Of a stretch of 55,025 nt of DNA, positions 1-9,646 are shown piece by piece. The DNA lies in NCBI GenBank assembly GCA_027621405.1, contig JAQCBT010000023.1, positions 1-55,025 of the forward strand, written 5' to 3'. Origin of the DNA: Pseudomonadota bacterium. GTDB lineage: Bacteria > Pseudomonadota > Gammaproteobacteria > Pseudomonadales > Pseudohongiellaceae. Under the pieces are notes generated by a model that worked only from the letters and a program-made list of their open reading frames with translations, was not told the origin of the DNA and did not search any database. The position numbers and the translations under genes were made by a program. The number at the start of each line of letters is the position of its first letter. Position 1 is the first letter of the stretch.

Positions 1-10
1 AACTTCCGAA

Positions 11-68
11 TCAGCGATTAGCTGCGTAAACTAACTTTAAAACTGGACCAGTTAGGTGAGGCATGTCA
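11..68 (-). pseudogene. 3' fragment of the small ORF found at the right window end
   Basis: Read on the minus strand, this segment continues the frame of the small ORF that runs off the window at 55025. It encodes DMPHLTGPVLKLVYAANR and then a TGA stop at 13-11. It therefore supplies a plausible C-terminus for that ORF, about 64 aa in all. No start is present here: the frame is lost at 68/69, where hsdR sequence begins. The function is unknown. It could be a truncated duplicate or an assembly artefact. Confidence 0.6.
21..68. repeat. 48-bp terminal inverted repeat, left copy
   Basis: These 48 bases are an exact reverse complement of 54978-55025, the last 48 bases of the window. The match stops at 68/69, exactly where HsdR-like coding sequence begins. 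It may be a real duplicated segment or a chimeric assembly end. See the right copy and the findings. Confidence 0.95.
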
Positions 69-1958
69 GTGGATGAAAGCCATCGAACCAACTTCGGCTC
101 ACTCTCTGCTCGTATGCGTCAGATGTTTCCCAATGCTTGCTATCTGGGCTTCACAGGAACGCCGCTGCTCAAGAAAGAAAAGAACAATTTCGCCAAGTTT
201 GGCGGACTGATCGAACCGCACTATTCCATCAATCAGGCGGTTGAGGACCATGCCGTGGTGCCATTGCTGTATGAAGGTCGCCATGTAGAGATGGAACAGA
301 ACAGGGCAGCCATAGATCTTTGGTTTGATCGCCATACAAAAGGTTTAACCAAGGAACAGCAGGCTGACCTGAAGAAAAAATATGCACGAGCCGAGATGCT
401 TAACAAAGCGGATCAAGTGATCTATATGCGAGCCTTCGATATTAGTGAGCATTACCGGTCCAACTGGCAAGGCACCGGCTTCAAGGCTCAGCTTGTTGCC
501 CCAAATAAAGCGGCCGCCCTGAAGTACCAGGAATTTTTAAACGACATCGGCTTCGTCTCCAATGAAGTAATAATCTCTGCTCCCGATATGCGCGAGGGAT
601 ATGAGGAAGTGGATGATGAGCCAATTGATGAAGTCGTTAAGTTCTGGCAGAAAATGATGTCCCGTTACGGCTCTGAGGAGGAATATACCAAGCAGATCAT
701 CAACCAGTTCAAACATGGTGACGAACCGGAGATTCTTATTGTCGTGGATAAATTGCTAACAGGCTTTGATGCCCCACGAAATGCGGTTCTCTACCTATGC
801 CGAATGCTTCGTGAGCATACCCTGTTACAGGCTATCGCCCGGGTAAACCGGCTCTTCGAAGGTAAAGACTTCGGGTATATCGTTGACTATGCCAGTGTTC
901 TCGGTGAGCTGGACAAAGCGCTTACGATGTATGGCGCCTTTGAGGGCTTCGATGAAGATGACCTAAAAGGGACTCTGTCATCTATTCATGAGGAGATTTC
1001 GAAACTACCACAACGCTATTCAGATCTGTGGGATTTATTCAAGGAAGTTAAAAACCAGCATGACGAAGAGGCGTATGAGGTATTGCTCGGGGATGATGCA
1101 ATACGCGAGGAGTTCTACCAGCGTCTAGCTGACTATACAAAGACATTGGGTATTGCGCTTTCGAGCGAAGAGTTTGTCATGAAGATGACAGACACAAAAT
1201 TGAAACAATACAGGGACGATCTAAAACGCTTCCAGAGCCTTAAATCTGCGGTCAAATTACGCTATGCAGAGGCTATCGACTATCGGGACTACGAGCCTAA
1301 AATTAAGAAGCTGCTGGATACTCATATCCAGGCCAATGAGGTCGTTCAACTCAACGAGCCGGTCAATATCTTTGATGAGAAGATGTTTAATAAGGTAAAG
1401 GAGGAGCAAGGGGTTTACGGAGCTAAAACTACTGCGGCAAAAGCTGATGTTATCGCTCATGCGACCAAGAAGGCGATCACTGAAAAAATGGATGAAGATC
1501 CTGCCTTCTATGAGAAATTCTCAAAGCTAATCCAACGAGCCATTGATGATAAGGCCAGGCGCATCTCTGATCTGGAGTATCTGAATAAGGTCAGCGACAT
1601 TCGGGACAAAGTGGTAACAAAGCAGCACGATGATGTCCCGAAAAAGATTGATGGCAACGAGGATGCCATGGCCTTTTATGGCATCTTGAAACCATTTTTT
1701 GAAACATGCGAGCTTGATGAATCTGTTTGTGAAGGAATTTCAGCGGATACGGCGCTCGCTATTAAATCCACTCTGCAGCGTCATTGGAAGGTACAGTTCT
1801 GGGACGATGATGATGCTCAGAAACGTGCGATGAATGATATTGACGATTACCTCTACGATCAGGTTAAAGGGGCACGCAGTGTTGATCTCACCCTGGAGCA
1901 GATGGATGAAATCATCGAACGCTCAATGCAAGTTGCAAGTCACAGGATGCATGGATGA
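63..1958 (+). CDS. hsdR: Type I restriction enzyme HsdR subunit, 5'-truncated
   Basis: HsdR is the motor and nuclease subunit of type I restriction-modification complexes; it translocates DNA and cuts non-methylated targets. Seen here: the DESH helicase motif II within the first ten residues, GFTGTPL (motif III), VDKLLTGFDAP (motif V), QAIARVNRLF (motif VI), and a long alpha-helical C-terminal coupling region. The open frame is 631 aa against roughly 1000 aa for the family. The PD-(D/E)XK nuclease and Walker A domain should lie upstream and are missing. The ATG at 63 sits inside a 48-bp repeat and an in-frame TGA precedes it at 57, so recognisable HsdR sequence starts only at about 69. The start is therefore probably not genuine. 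No hsdM or hsdS lies in the window. The stop overlaps the next gene by 4 bp. Confidence 0.9.
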   Translation: MSVDESHRTNFGSLSARMRQMFPNACYLGFTGTPLLKKEKNNFAKFGGLIEPHYSINQAVEDHAVVPLLYEGRHVEMEQNRAAIDLWFDRHTKGLTKEQQADLKKKYARAEMLNKADQVIYMRAFDISEHYRSNWQGTGFKAQLVAPNKAAALKYQEFLNDIGFVSNEVIISAPDMREGYEEVDDEPIDEVVKFWQKMMSRYGSEEEYTKQIINQFKHGDEPEILIVVDKLLTGFDAPRNAVLYLCRMLREHTLLQAIARVNRLFEGKDFGYIVDYASVLGELDKALTMYGAFEGFDEDDLKGTLSSIHEEISKLPQRYSDLWDLFKEVKNQHDEEAYEVLLGDDAIREEFYQRLADYTKTLGIALSSEEFVMKMTDTKLKQYRDDLKRFQSLKSAVKLRYAEAIDYRDYEPKIKKLLDTHIQANEVVQLNEPVNIFDEKMFNKVKEEQGVYGAKTTAAKADVIAHATKKAITEKMDEDPAFYEKFSKLIQRAIDDKARRISDLEYLNKVSDIRDKVVTKQHDDVPKKIDGNEDAMAFYGILKPFFETCELDESVCEGISADTALAIKSTLQRHWKVQFWDDDDAQKRAMNDIDDYLYDQVKGARSVDLTLEQMDEIIERSMQVASHRMHG

Positions 1959-2668
1959 GTAATGGAACTTGGTCAATCCAATATGGCCGTGATGACATTG
2001 TATTTGATGTTCTATTCGTCAAACGAAAGAGCATGGAGGTCGCCGTCCACCCAGATTCCAGTGTGGTTATCAAAGCACCTATCGGAACGGCAACCGATGA
2101 AATTGAAAAACGGGTTTTAAAGCGAGCCCGCTGGATCAGAAAGCAACTTGCCTACTTTGGGCAATTTCACCCTCGCACACCCCAACACCGATATATTGGT
2201 GGCGAGTCGCATTTGTATCTGGGACGCCAGTATCGATTGAAGCTGATTGAAGGGGATTCTGGTGAAGTAAAACTTTCAAGAGGCTATTTCTGGATCACCT
2301 GCAAGAACAAGAGCGATCCTAAAAAGATTAAAAACTTGCTTGACTCATGGTATCTCGCGAAGGCTCGCGAAAAATTCATAGACAGCTTTGACCGTTGCTG
2401 GCCAAACTTCGAACGTCTGGACTTGGCATATCCACGCATACAAATTCGGCGAATGAAGACTCGTTGGGGAAGTTTATCGCATAGCGGCACTTTGACCTTA
2501 AACGTAAGTTTAATACGAGCGCCGAGGGAGTGCATTGATTACGTTATCACACACGAGCTTTGCCATCTTAAATATCATGATCACAGTCCGGATTTTTATA
2601 AATTGTTAGATAAGGTCATGCCGGATTGGGAGCGCAGGAAACATAAGTTGGAGTTGGCGCTGATCTAA
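1955..2668 (+). CDS. YgjP/DUF45-type zinc metallopeptidase
   Basis: A 237-aa protein with the zinc-protease signature HELCHLKYHDHSPDFY near residues 195-210. HExxH supplies two ligands and the catalytic Glu, and a downstream His is the likely third ligand. The N-terminal half is the beta-rich segment usual for this DUF45/SprT-like family. The ATG overlaps the hsdR stop (ATGA), so translation is probably coupled. Genes of this family are often found beside type I restriction operons, but their substrate there is not established. No signal peptide is seen, so a cytoplasmic location is inferred. Confidence 0.85.
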   Translation: MSNGTWSIQYGRDDIVFDVLFVKRKSMEVAVHPDSSVVIKAPIGTATDEIEKRVLKRARWIRKQLAYFGQFHPRTPQHRYIGGESHLYLGRQYRLKLIEGDSGEVKLSRGYFWITCKNKSDPKKIKNLLDSWYLAKAREKFIDSFDRCWPNFERLDLAYPRIQIRRMKTRWGSLSHSGTLTLNVSLIRAPRECIDYVITHELCHLKYHDHSPDFYKLLDKVMPDWERRKHKLELALI

Positions 2669-2801
2669 AACATAGGAGTCTGGAAAGAGTGGGCGATGCT
2701 GGAACTTCGAATTGAGGTGACCGCATCTGGACCGCCGGACTATGAATTATGAAAATCCGTTGATCCCGCGAGACGGTAAGTCGAAGAAAAATAAACAAAA
2801 A

Positions 2802-2878
2802 TGGTGGGCCCACCAGGACTCGAACCTGGGACAAACGGATTATGAGTCCGCTACTCTAACCAACTGAGTTATAGGCCC
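2802..2878 (-). tRNA. ileX: tRNA-Ile (anticodon CAU, lysidine type)
   Basis: Read on the minus strand, this gives a full cloverleaf with an acceptor stem GGGCCTA/TGGGCCC, anticodon loop CTCATAA, T-loop TTCGAGT and an encoded CCA. A CAU anticodon in this sequence context, beside rpoD, matches the minor tRNA-Ile whose C34 is modified to lysidine rather than elongator tRNA-Met; this assignment is by similarity. Its 3' end faces the hsdR region, the usual geometry of an island attached at a tRNA. The 130 bp between it and the metallopeptidase gene show no gene. Confidence 0.92.
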
Positions 2879-2902
2879 TTTTGTCTTCGCCTGAGCTTCG
2901 TA

Positions 2903-2982
2903 CTCTTCGTTGCAGCGCTTATCCTCACTCGGTCACGTACTTAAGTACGCTCCCTCCCTCAGAAAGCACTGCGCCTCGATTA
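2903..2982 (+). repeat. 80-nt dispersed palindromic element, copy 1
   Basis: This unit begins CTCTTCGTTGCAGC, has a central palindrome CACGTAC-NNNN-GTACGC and ends GCGCCTCGATTA. Its arms (GCAGCGCTT / AAGCACTGC) make an imperfect hairpin. It matches copy 2 at 3030-3109 at 73 of 80 positions by hand alignment. A more divergent copy lies at 35168-35244. It lies between tRNA-Ile and the rpoD terminator. Confidence 0.85.
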
Positions 2983-3029
2983 CGAATCTCGGGCTTTGCC
3001 AAAAACTTTGGCTTCGCTTGAAGCCCTTG

Positions 3030-3109
3030 CTCTTCGTTGCAGCACTTCTCCTCACTCGGTCACGTACAAATGTACGCTCCCTCACTCGGAAAGCACTGCG
3101 CCTCGATTA
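3030..3109 (+). repeat. 80-nt dispersed palindromic element, copy 2
   Basis: A direct repeat of 2903-2982. Differences cluster in the central loop (TTAA against AAAT) and in paired arm positions. The pair fills most of the gap between tRNA-Ile and rpoD. No protein is encoded. Confidence 0.85.
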
Positions 3110-3160
3110 AGGACTTCCAACAAACCCAAAGCCCTTCGAGACTGTTCTCTTTCCCATTGC

Positions 3161-3194
3161 AGAAAAGAGAAGGGGTGCATTATATGCACCCCTT
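3161..3194 (-). terminator. Rho-independent terminator of rpoD
   Basis: Arms 3170-3180 and 3184-3194 form a perfect 11-bp stem (AAGGGGTGCAT) with a 3-nt loop. On the minus strand it is followed by a T-rich tract (CTCTTTTCT). It starts 27 bp after the rpoD stop. Confidence 0.85.
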
Positions 3195-3220
3195 CGATTC
3201 TTGCCAATTTCCTTACAGGC

Positions 3221-5083
<1,863 letters not shown>

Positions 5084-5145
5084 GAATTCTCGTCTTCCCG
5101 GGCTATTGCGCGGGACTTAAGTGCGTGAAAAAAAGAGAGCCGGGC

Positions 5146-5174
5146 ATTATAGCGGCGACATGCCACTATGTATA
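5146..5174 (-). promoter_or_regulatory. Sigma-70 promoter of rpoD
   Basis: On the minus strand: TATACA (-35, 5174-5169), a 17-bp spacer, and a consensus TATAAT (-10, 5151-5146), about 63 bp upstream of the rpoD ATG. It would let rpoD be transcribed independently of dnaG, as is known for enterobacterial rpoD. Confidence 0.65.
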
Positions 5175-5191
5175 TCGACAATCTTGCCTAA

Positions 5192-7090
5192 TTAGACAGC
5201 GTCCGGGCCACCAGAGTTTTGGGGTTTGGTCGCGGAAATCGCCGAATTCGCCTTTTCCTTGAGGTGTAGAATGTGCAGCTTTTTCTCTATATCCGACAAT
5301 ATATTGTCAATTATCTGCTTGAACTCTTCCTCGATCCCCTCCTGGGGAGTGATCTTTTCATCCTTGAGCAGCTCGGTAAGCTGGCCGCGGATGCGTCCGA
5401 AGGCGTACCCGATAAGCTCAGCACTATCTATATCGGGGTTACCCTTTACCTTTTCAATGAGGGCCAGCAGCACCTGGCGGTTCGCGTCTTCGGCTGTGCG
5501 CAGCAGTTCCAGGTCACGCTGGATCTCGAGAGCGATCTCGGGGTTGCGCAGCAATAGTTCGATGGCTTTGAGGGCCGCCGGCTTGCGGTAACGGCTGATG
5601 GGACTGCCCTGGGCACGGCGTGGGTAGGGAGTTCGGCCGCCTCGATCCTGGCCCATGCTGGAGTCTTCCTGCGGAGGGTAGTAATTCGGTGCCGTGGAAT
5701 CATCCATATAGGGCGGTACCTCCATGGCCGGAGGTGGCGGATCCGGTTCCGTGGCCAGCAACTCATCCAGGGATTCGCTGGAGACACCGAGGGTGTCCGA
5801 CAGGCGGTTCAGCATGAGTTGGGCATAGATGCCCTTGGGCAGCTTGCGGATGAGCGGCTTGGCCAGGTTGCTCAGTCGCGCGCGGCCCTCAATCGATCTG
5901 GCATTGAGATCGGCGCTGAGCTTGTCGAAGAAGAAGTCTTCCAAAGGCTGGGCCTCGTTCAATGCCTTCTCGAAACCCTCCCTGCCATGTTCCCTCACAA
6001 ACGTGTCGGGGTCGGCGCCCTCGGGCAGGAACAGGAAGCGTACCTGGCGGCCGTCTTCCATCAGGGGCAGGGTGGTTTCCAGTGCCCGCCAGGCAGCCGT
6101 GCGGCCAGCCTCGTCGCCGTCGAAGCAGAACACCACCTCGGAGACACTCCTGAACAGTCGCTGCAGATGCCGCGCGCTGGTGGCGGTGCCGAGGGTGGCC
6201 ACTGCGTTACGAATGCCCATCTGGGCGAGTGCGATGACGTCCATATAACCTTCAACCAGGAGCAGGCGCTTGAACTTCTCGCCTGAGCGCCTGGCTTCAT
6301 ACAGGCCGTAGAGTTCGGCACTCTTGTGGAACACAGGAGTTTCCGGTGAGTTCAGGTACTTGGGTTTGTCGTCCCCCAGCACCCTGCCGCCAAAGGCCAC
6401 GGTGCGACCGCGGCTGTCGCGGATGGGGAACATGATGCGGTCGCGGAAGCGGTCGTAGTAGGGGCGCTGTGCTCTCTTGTCGTCCTTGCTGTCAGAGTCC
6501 TGCTGCTTGTCCTTGTTGCGCTCGATGATCATGCCGGCCGTGAGCAGGGACTGGGTCTTCTCGTCGTCGGTGCCGGCGGCGTTGAGCAGGTTGTCCCAGC
6601 CCGGCGGGGCGAAGCCCAGGGCAAAGTCCCTGGCGATTTCGCCGCTGAGGCCGCGGGACTTCAGGTAGTCCACGGCCGCTTGCTTGCGTGGGTGTGCGCG
6701 GAGTTGTTGCTGGTAGTACTTGCTGGCGGTTTCCAGAATCTCCAGCAGTTTGCTGTTCTCCGACTGGCGACGCACATCGGCCTTCGATTCTTCTCTCGGC
6801 ACTTCCACCCCGGCATCCCGGGCCAGGGTCTCCACCGCCTGGGGGAAATCCACATTATCGAAATTCATCACGAAGCCGATGGCATTGCCGCCGGCACCAC
6901 AGCCGAAGCAGTAGTAGAACTGACGCTCGGGCTGGACGCTGAAGGAGGGGGTCTTCTCGTTGTGGAAGGGGCAACAGGCCTGGTAGTTCTTGCCGGCCCG
7001 CTTGAGGCTGACCCGTTTGTCCACCACCTCCACGATGTCTACCCGGTGCAGGAGGTCGTCGATGAAGGATTGGGGAATCAGGCCAGCCAT
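5192..7090 (-). CDS. dnaG: DNA primase
   Basis: Synthesises RNA primers at the replication fork and works with DnaB helicase. At 632 aa it has all three parts: an N-terminal CHC2 zinc ribbon (C40, H43, C61, C64 in CCPFHNEK...CFGCGAGG), the RNA polymerase/TOPRIM core (LLLVEGYMDVIAL; CFDGDEAGR), and a C-terminal helicase-interaction region after a Pro-rich linker near residues 440-490. Its neighbour rpoD and the upstream yqeY and rpsU are the classic macromolecular synthesis cluster, but here a divergent regulator gene separates dnaG from yqeY. Confidence 0.98.
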   Translation of the reverse strand: MAGLIPQSFIDDLLHRVDIVEVVDKRVSLKRAGKNYQACCPFHNEKTPSFSVQPERQFYYCFGCGAGGNAIGFVMNFDNVDFPQAVETLARDAGVEVPREESKADVRRQSENSKLLEILETASKYYQQQLRAHPRKQAAVDYLKSRGLSGEIARDFALGFAPPGWDNLLNAAGTDDEKTQSLLTAGMIIERNKDKQQDSDSKDDKRAQRPYYDRFRDRIMFPIRDSRGRTVAFGGRVLGDDKPKYLNSPETPVFHKSAELYGLYEARRSGEKFKRLLLVEGYMDVIALAQMGIRNAVATLGTATSARHLQRLFRSVSEVVFCFDGDEAGRTAAWRALETTLPLMEDGRQVRFLFLPEGADPDTFVREHGREGFEKALNEAQPLEDFFFDKLSADLNARSIEGRARLSNLAKPLIRKLPKGIYAQLMLNRLSDTLGVSSESLDELLATEPDPPPPAMEVPPYMDDSTAPNYYPPQEDSSMGQDRGGRTPYPRRAQGSPISRYRKPAALKAIELLLRNPEIALEIQRDLELLRTAEDANRQVLLALIEKVKGNPDIDSAELIGYAFGRIRGQLTELLKDEKITPQEGIEEEFKQIIDNILSDIEKKLHILHLKEKANSAISATKPQNSGGPDAV

Positions 7091-7199
7091 AGTTTGTCTA
7101 GAATAACACCGATCCTGAATTCAAATTGAGCAATATCTATCAAGCTCGTGTATCAGCTTCGCTTGTATCTTTGATGTCTGGAACCACTGTGAGTTGCCT

Positions 7200-8033
7200 A
7201 TGAAGCCTGTAGAAAAAACGGTCTGGTTTATTGAGAGCCACTATGAAGAGGATATCAATCTGGATCTGCTGGCCGAGATTGCCGGTGTGTCCCGGTATAC
7301 CCTGAGCAGAGCCTTCATGTACGGTGTCGGGATTTCACTCTCTCGATATCTCAGGCATCGACGCCTGACAGAAGCGGCCCGTTCGCTTGTTGCAACACAA
7401 GCGAGCATTCTCGACCTCGCATTGGCAGCACGCTATAGCTCTCACGAAGCGTTCTCAAGAGCGTTTAAAGACTGTTTTGGTACGACACCGGAACAAGTCA
7501 GAAAACTTGGTCACCTCAATGAATTGAATCTTTTAGAGGCAGTGCGAATGAGCGAATTGAAAGTTGTTGATATCTCCGAACCTGTAATTTCCGAACGTGG
7601 GCCGCTTTTGCTGGTGGGGCTCTCCGAGCAACACAGCATGTCGAACAACGTGGGTATTCCCGGGCAGTGGCAACGATTCAGTCGATATATGGGCCAGATA
7701 GCAGAGCAGGTGAATAATTCTGGATACGGGGTGGTGATGAACTCTGGGGATGAAGACAGCTTCGAATACCTGTGCGGTACTGCCGTGAACAGATTTGGTG
7801 ATCTGCCTGCTGAACTAACGCGTTTAAAGCTTGAACCGCAAAAGTACGCGATTTTTTCCTATCCCGGCCATGTGTCCCAGATACAGAAAGTGTGTGCCAC
7901 GATATGGGGAGAATGGTTGCCGGATTCACGTTACGAAGCGGCTGCTGCGCCATTCATCGAACACTATCCGGAGACTTTCGATGGCTATACTGGCCAGGGC
8001 GGATTCGAAATCTGGCTACCGTTGTCGGACTAA
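7200..8033 (+). CDS. AraC-family regulator with GyrI-like effector domain
   Basis: About 277 aa. The N-terminal two-helix-turn-helix AraC DNA-binding domain (residues 5-105; LDLLAEIAGVSRYTLSRAF, ARYSSHEAFSRAFKDCFG) is followed by a GyrI/SOUL-like small-molecule-binding domain (about 125-275), the Rob-type architecture. I use the ATG at 7200; a TTG at 7194 is also in frame. The gene lies on the plus strand inside the otherwise minus-strand rpsU-yqeY-dnaG-rpoD cluster, divergent from dnaG and convergent with yqeY, and is followed by a perfect palindromic repeat. Its target genes are not visible. A Rob/MarA-like stress role is only inference. Confidence 0.88.
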   Translation: MKPVEKTVWFIESHYEEDINLDLLAEIAGVSRYTLSRAFMYGVGISLSRYLRHRRLTEAARSLVATQASILDLALAARYSSHEAFSRAFKDCFGTTPEQVRKLGHLNELNLLEAVRMSELKVVDISEPVISERGPLLLVGLSEQHSMSNNVGIPGQWQRFSRYMGQIAEQVNNSGYGVVMNSGDEDSFEYLCGTAVNRFGDLPAELTRLKLEPQKYAIFSYPGHVSQIQKVCATIWGEWLPDSRYEAAAAPFIEHYPETFDGYTGQGGFEIWLPLSD

Positions 8034-8086
8034 AAAATAGGGACAGATTTATTTTCCTTTCAGGAAAATAAATCTGTCCCTATTTT
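8034..8086. repeat. Perfect 24-bp palindromic repeat, REP-like, copy 1
   Basis: Arms 8034-8057 and 8063-8086 are exact reverse complements around a 5-nt loop. The core is GGGACAGATTTATTTTCC. It lies between the convergent AraC-type gene and yqeY, where its T-rich ends on both strands could make it a bidirectional terminator. The core recurs at 8575-8617. Confidence 0.92.
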
Positions 8087-8097
8087 CTGCTTCCCAA

Positions 8098-8550
8098 TCA
8101 GCCCAGTGCCGCTTTGATCTTCTGGCTCACAGAACCCATATCCGCTCGCCCGGTAAGCTGTTCCTTGATGGAACCCATAACCTTGCCCATGTCCTGCATG
8201 GAGGCTGCGCCGGTGCTGGCAATGGCGTCGGCGATTATCTTGTCGATCTCGGCATCGGTGAGCGGTTTGGGCAGGAACTCCTGGATCACGTCGATCTCTG
8301 TCTGCTCCTTGTCCGCCAGTTCCGGGCGGCCGCCATCGGTGTATTGCTTGATGGACTCGCGGCGCTGCTTGACCATCTTGTCCATGATGGAAATGATGCG
8401 GGCATCATCGGGGTCGATGCGCTCGTCCACTTCCACTCGCTTGATCTCGGACAGGATCAGGCGCACGGTGCCCAGGCGCTCCTTGTCCTTGGCGCGCATG
8501 GCGTCTTTCATGGCATCGGTGATGGCGATCTTGAGTGGGCTCTCGGACAT
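8098..8550 (-). CDS. GatB/YqeY domain protein
   Basis: A 150-aa helical YqeY-family protein, related to the C-terminal tRNA-binding domain of GatB (motifs RLILSEIKRVEVD, EIDVIQEFLP, DMGKVMGSIK near the C-terminus). The family is widespread next to rpsU and dnaG. A role in tRNA amidation or quality control is inferred from the domain only. It lies 158 bp downstream of rpsU, with a REP-like hairpin in that gap. Confidence 0.93.
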   Translation of the reverse strand: MSESPLKIAITDAMKDAMRAKDKERLGTVRLILSEIKRVEVDERIDPDDARIISIMDKMVKQRRESIKQYTDGGRPELADKEQTEIDVIQEFLPKPLTDAEIDKIIADAIASTGAASMQDMGKVMGSIKEQLTGRADMGSVSQKIKAALG

Positions 8551-8574
8551 GACTTAGGCCTTTTGTGGGTAGAT

Positions 8575-8617
8575 AGGGGAAGATTTATTTTCCTTAAAGG
8601 AAAATAAATCTGCCCCT
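8575..8617. repeat. REP-like palindrome, copy 2
   Basis: Arms 8575-8593 and 8599-8617 (19 nt, one mismatch) surround a 5-nt loop and carry the same AGATTTATTTTCC core as 8034-8086. It lies between rpsU and yqeY and so would be transcribed with them. Confidence 0.85.
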
Positions 8618-8627
8618 TAACGAAAAA

Positions 8628-8655
8628 GGGACAGACTCGCTCGGAAATCTGTCCC
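8628..8655. repeat. Short inverted repeat related to the REP-like family
   Basis: GGGACAGA (8628-8635) and TCTGTCCC (8648-8655) frame a 12-nt loop. The GGGACAG end is the same as in the two larger palindromes, suggesting a decayed or half copy immediately downstream of rpsU. Confidence 0.6.
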
Positions 8656-8708
8656 CTGTATTACTGACTTACTGCACCCGGTTAAAACCAGACAGCGAGT
8701 TGTGCTGC

Positions 8709-8924
8709 TTAGTAGAGACGCTGGGTCTTGCGATTTTCGCGCTGCAGCTTCTTGAGATGACGCTTGACCGCGGCAGCAGCCTTGCGCTTGCGCACGGAAG
8801 TGGGCTTCTCATAGAACTCGCGACGACGCACTTCGGCCAGGATACCGGCCTTCTCGCAGGAACGCTTGAAGCGGCGCAGGGCCACGTCAAAGGGCTCGTT
8901 CTCTTTCAGTTTTACCTGTGGCAT
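8709..8924 (-). CDS. rpsU: 30S ribosomal protein S21
   Basis: A 71-aa basic protein of the small ribosomal subunit, needed for initiation on structured mRNAs in proteobacteria. It is near-identical in pattern to known S21: [30 protein letters not shown], then an Arg/Lys-rich C-terminus ending RLY. It is first in the macromolecular synthesis cluster and divergent from the tsaD side, as in many gammaproteobacteria. Confidence 0.98.
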   Translation of the reverse strand: MPQVKLKENEPFDVALRRFKRSCEKAGILAEVRRREFYEKPTSVRKRKAAAAVKRHLKKLQRENRKTQRLY

Positions 8925-9180
8925 GAACTAAATCACCTACCAAATATTGTATGAATGTCTTGAATGACTCTGGATTGTGCAGTCTAGACCAGTGCTGAAT
9001 TTTTTGCGCAGCCGGCCCAAGAGGGTGCGTATCTTATAGATTCAGCGCCTGAAATGCAAAGAATTGGGAACGATTTGGCTGGAAATTCGGCATTTTCGAC
9101 TGGTCTGGGCCAAATTCCATGCCCAATTCTGAACTGCTTGATTTTTCAGCAATTTCCACGGACTGGCAGGGACGCTGGCG

Positions 9181-9417
9181 ATGAAGACCACGCGATATTT
9201 CGATAGAATTCGCCTCAGACCGGATCAGCGCATCATCAAAGATGCCTGGATCAGCCAGGTAATCCTGAATCCTGAATCCCGGAGCGTGCAGGACGATGGC
9301 CGAATTCGGTTGTGGGGCCCTGTGCCCGACATGGATAATCGGGTCCTCCGGGTGGTATTGCTCCCTGATGGAGTGACCGTCCACAATGCATTTTTCGACC
9401 GGAGCTATTCCAGATGA
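9181..9417 (+). CDS. Small conserved protein, probable partner of DUF2283 protein
   Basis: A 78-aa protein. I recognise only a family-like pattern (KDAWI, DGRIRLWGPV, LRVVLLPDG, VHNAFFDR) seen in small proteins encoded with DUF2283 proteins; no biochemical function is known to me. An AGGGA sequence lies 8 nt before the ATG. Its stop overlaps the next start by 4 bp (ATGA), so the two are probably translationally coupled. The tight pairing and small size resemble toxin-antitoxin modules, but toxicity cannot be read from the sequence. Confidence 0.75.
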   Translation: MKTTRYFDRIRLRPDQRIIKDAWISQVILNPESRSVQDDGRIRLWGPVPDMDNRVLRVVLLPDGVTVHNAFFDRSYSR

Positions 9418-9611
9418 AGCTCAGCTACTTTGCAGACACTGACACGCTCTATATCGAGTTTAGCGATTCGGGTGCTATTGAGACACGGGATCTGGACGAG
9501 AACACACTGCTGGATTTGGATGCGGCCGGCAACATAGTGAGTCTCACAATGGAGCACGCCAGCAAAACCGCCGACGTGCACAAGCTGCAAATTTCCGGCA
9601 TCGTGAATTGA
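9414..9611 (+). CDS. DUF2283 domain protein
   Basis: A 65-aa protein with the DUF2283 pattern: YFADTDTLYIEFSD, an acidic middle, then LLDLDAAGNIVSLTMEHASK. It overlaps the preceding 78-aa gene by 4 bp and ends 35 bp before tsaD. The pair lies in the divergent region between rpsU and tsaD, which are usually direct neighbours, and so looks inserted. Function unknown; an antitoxin-like role is inference from gene arrangement. Confidence 0.85.
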   Translation: MKLSYFADTDTLYIEFSDSGAIETRDLDENTLLDLDAAGNIVSLTMEHASKTADVHKLQISGIVN

Positions 9612-9646
9612 ACGAGTAGTCGTCTAGAGCCCACCAGAGAACATTC

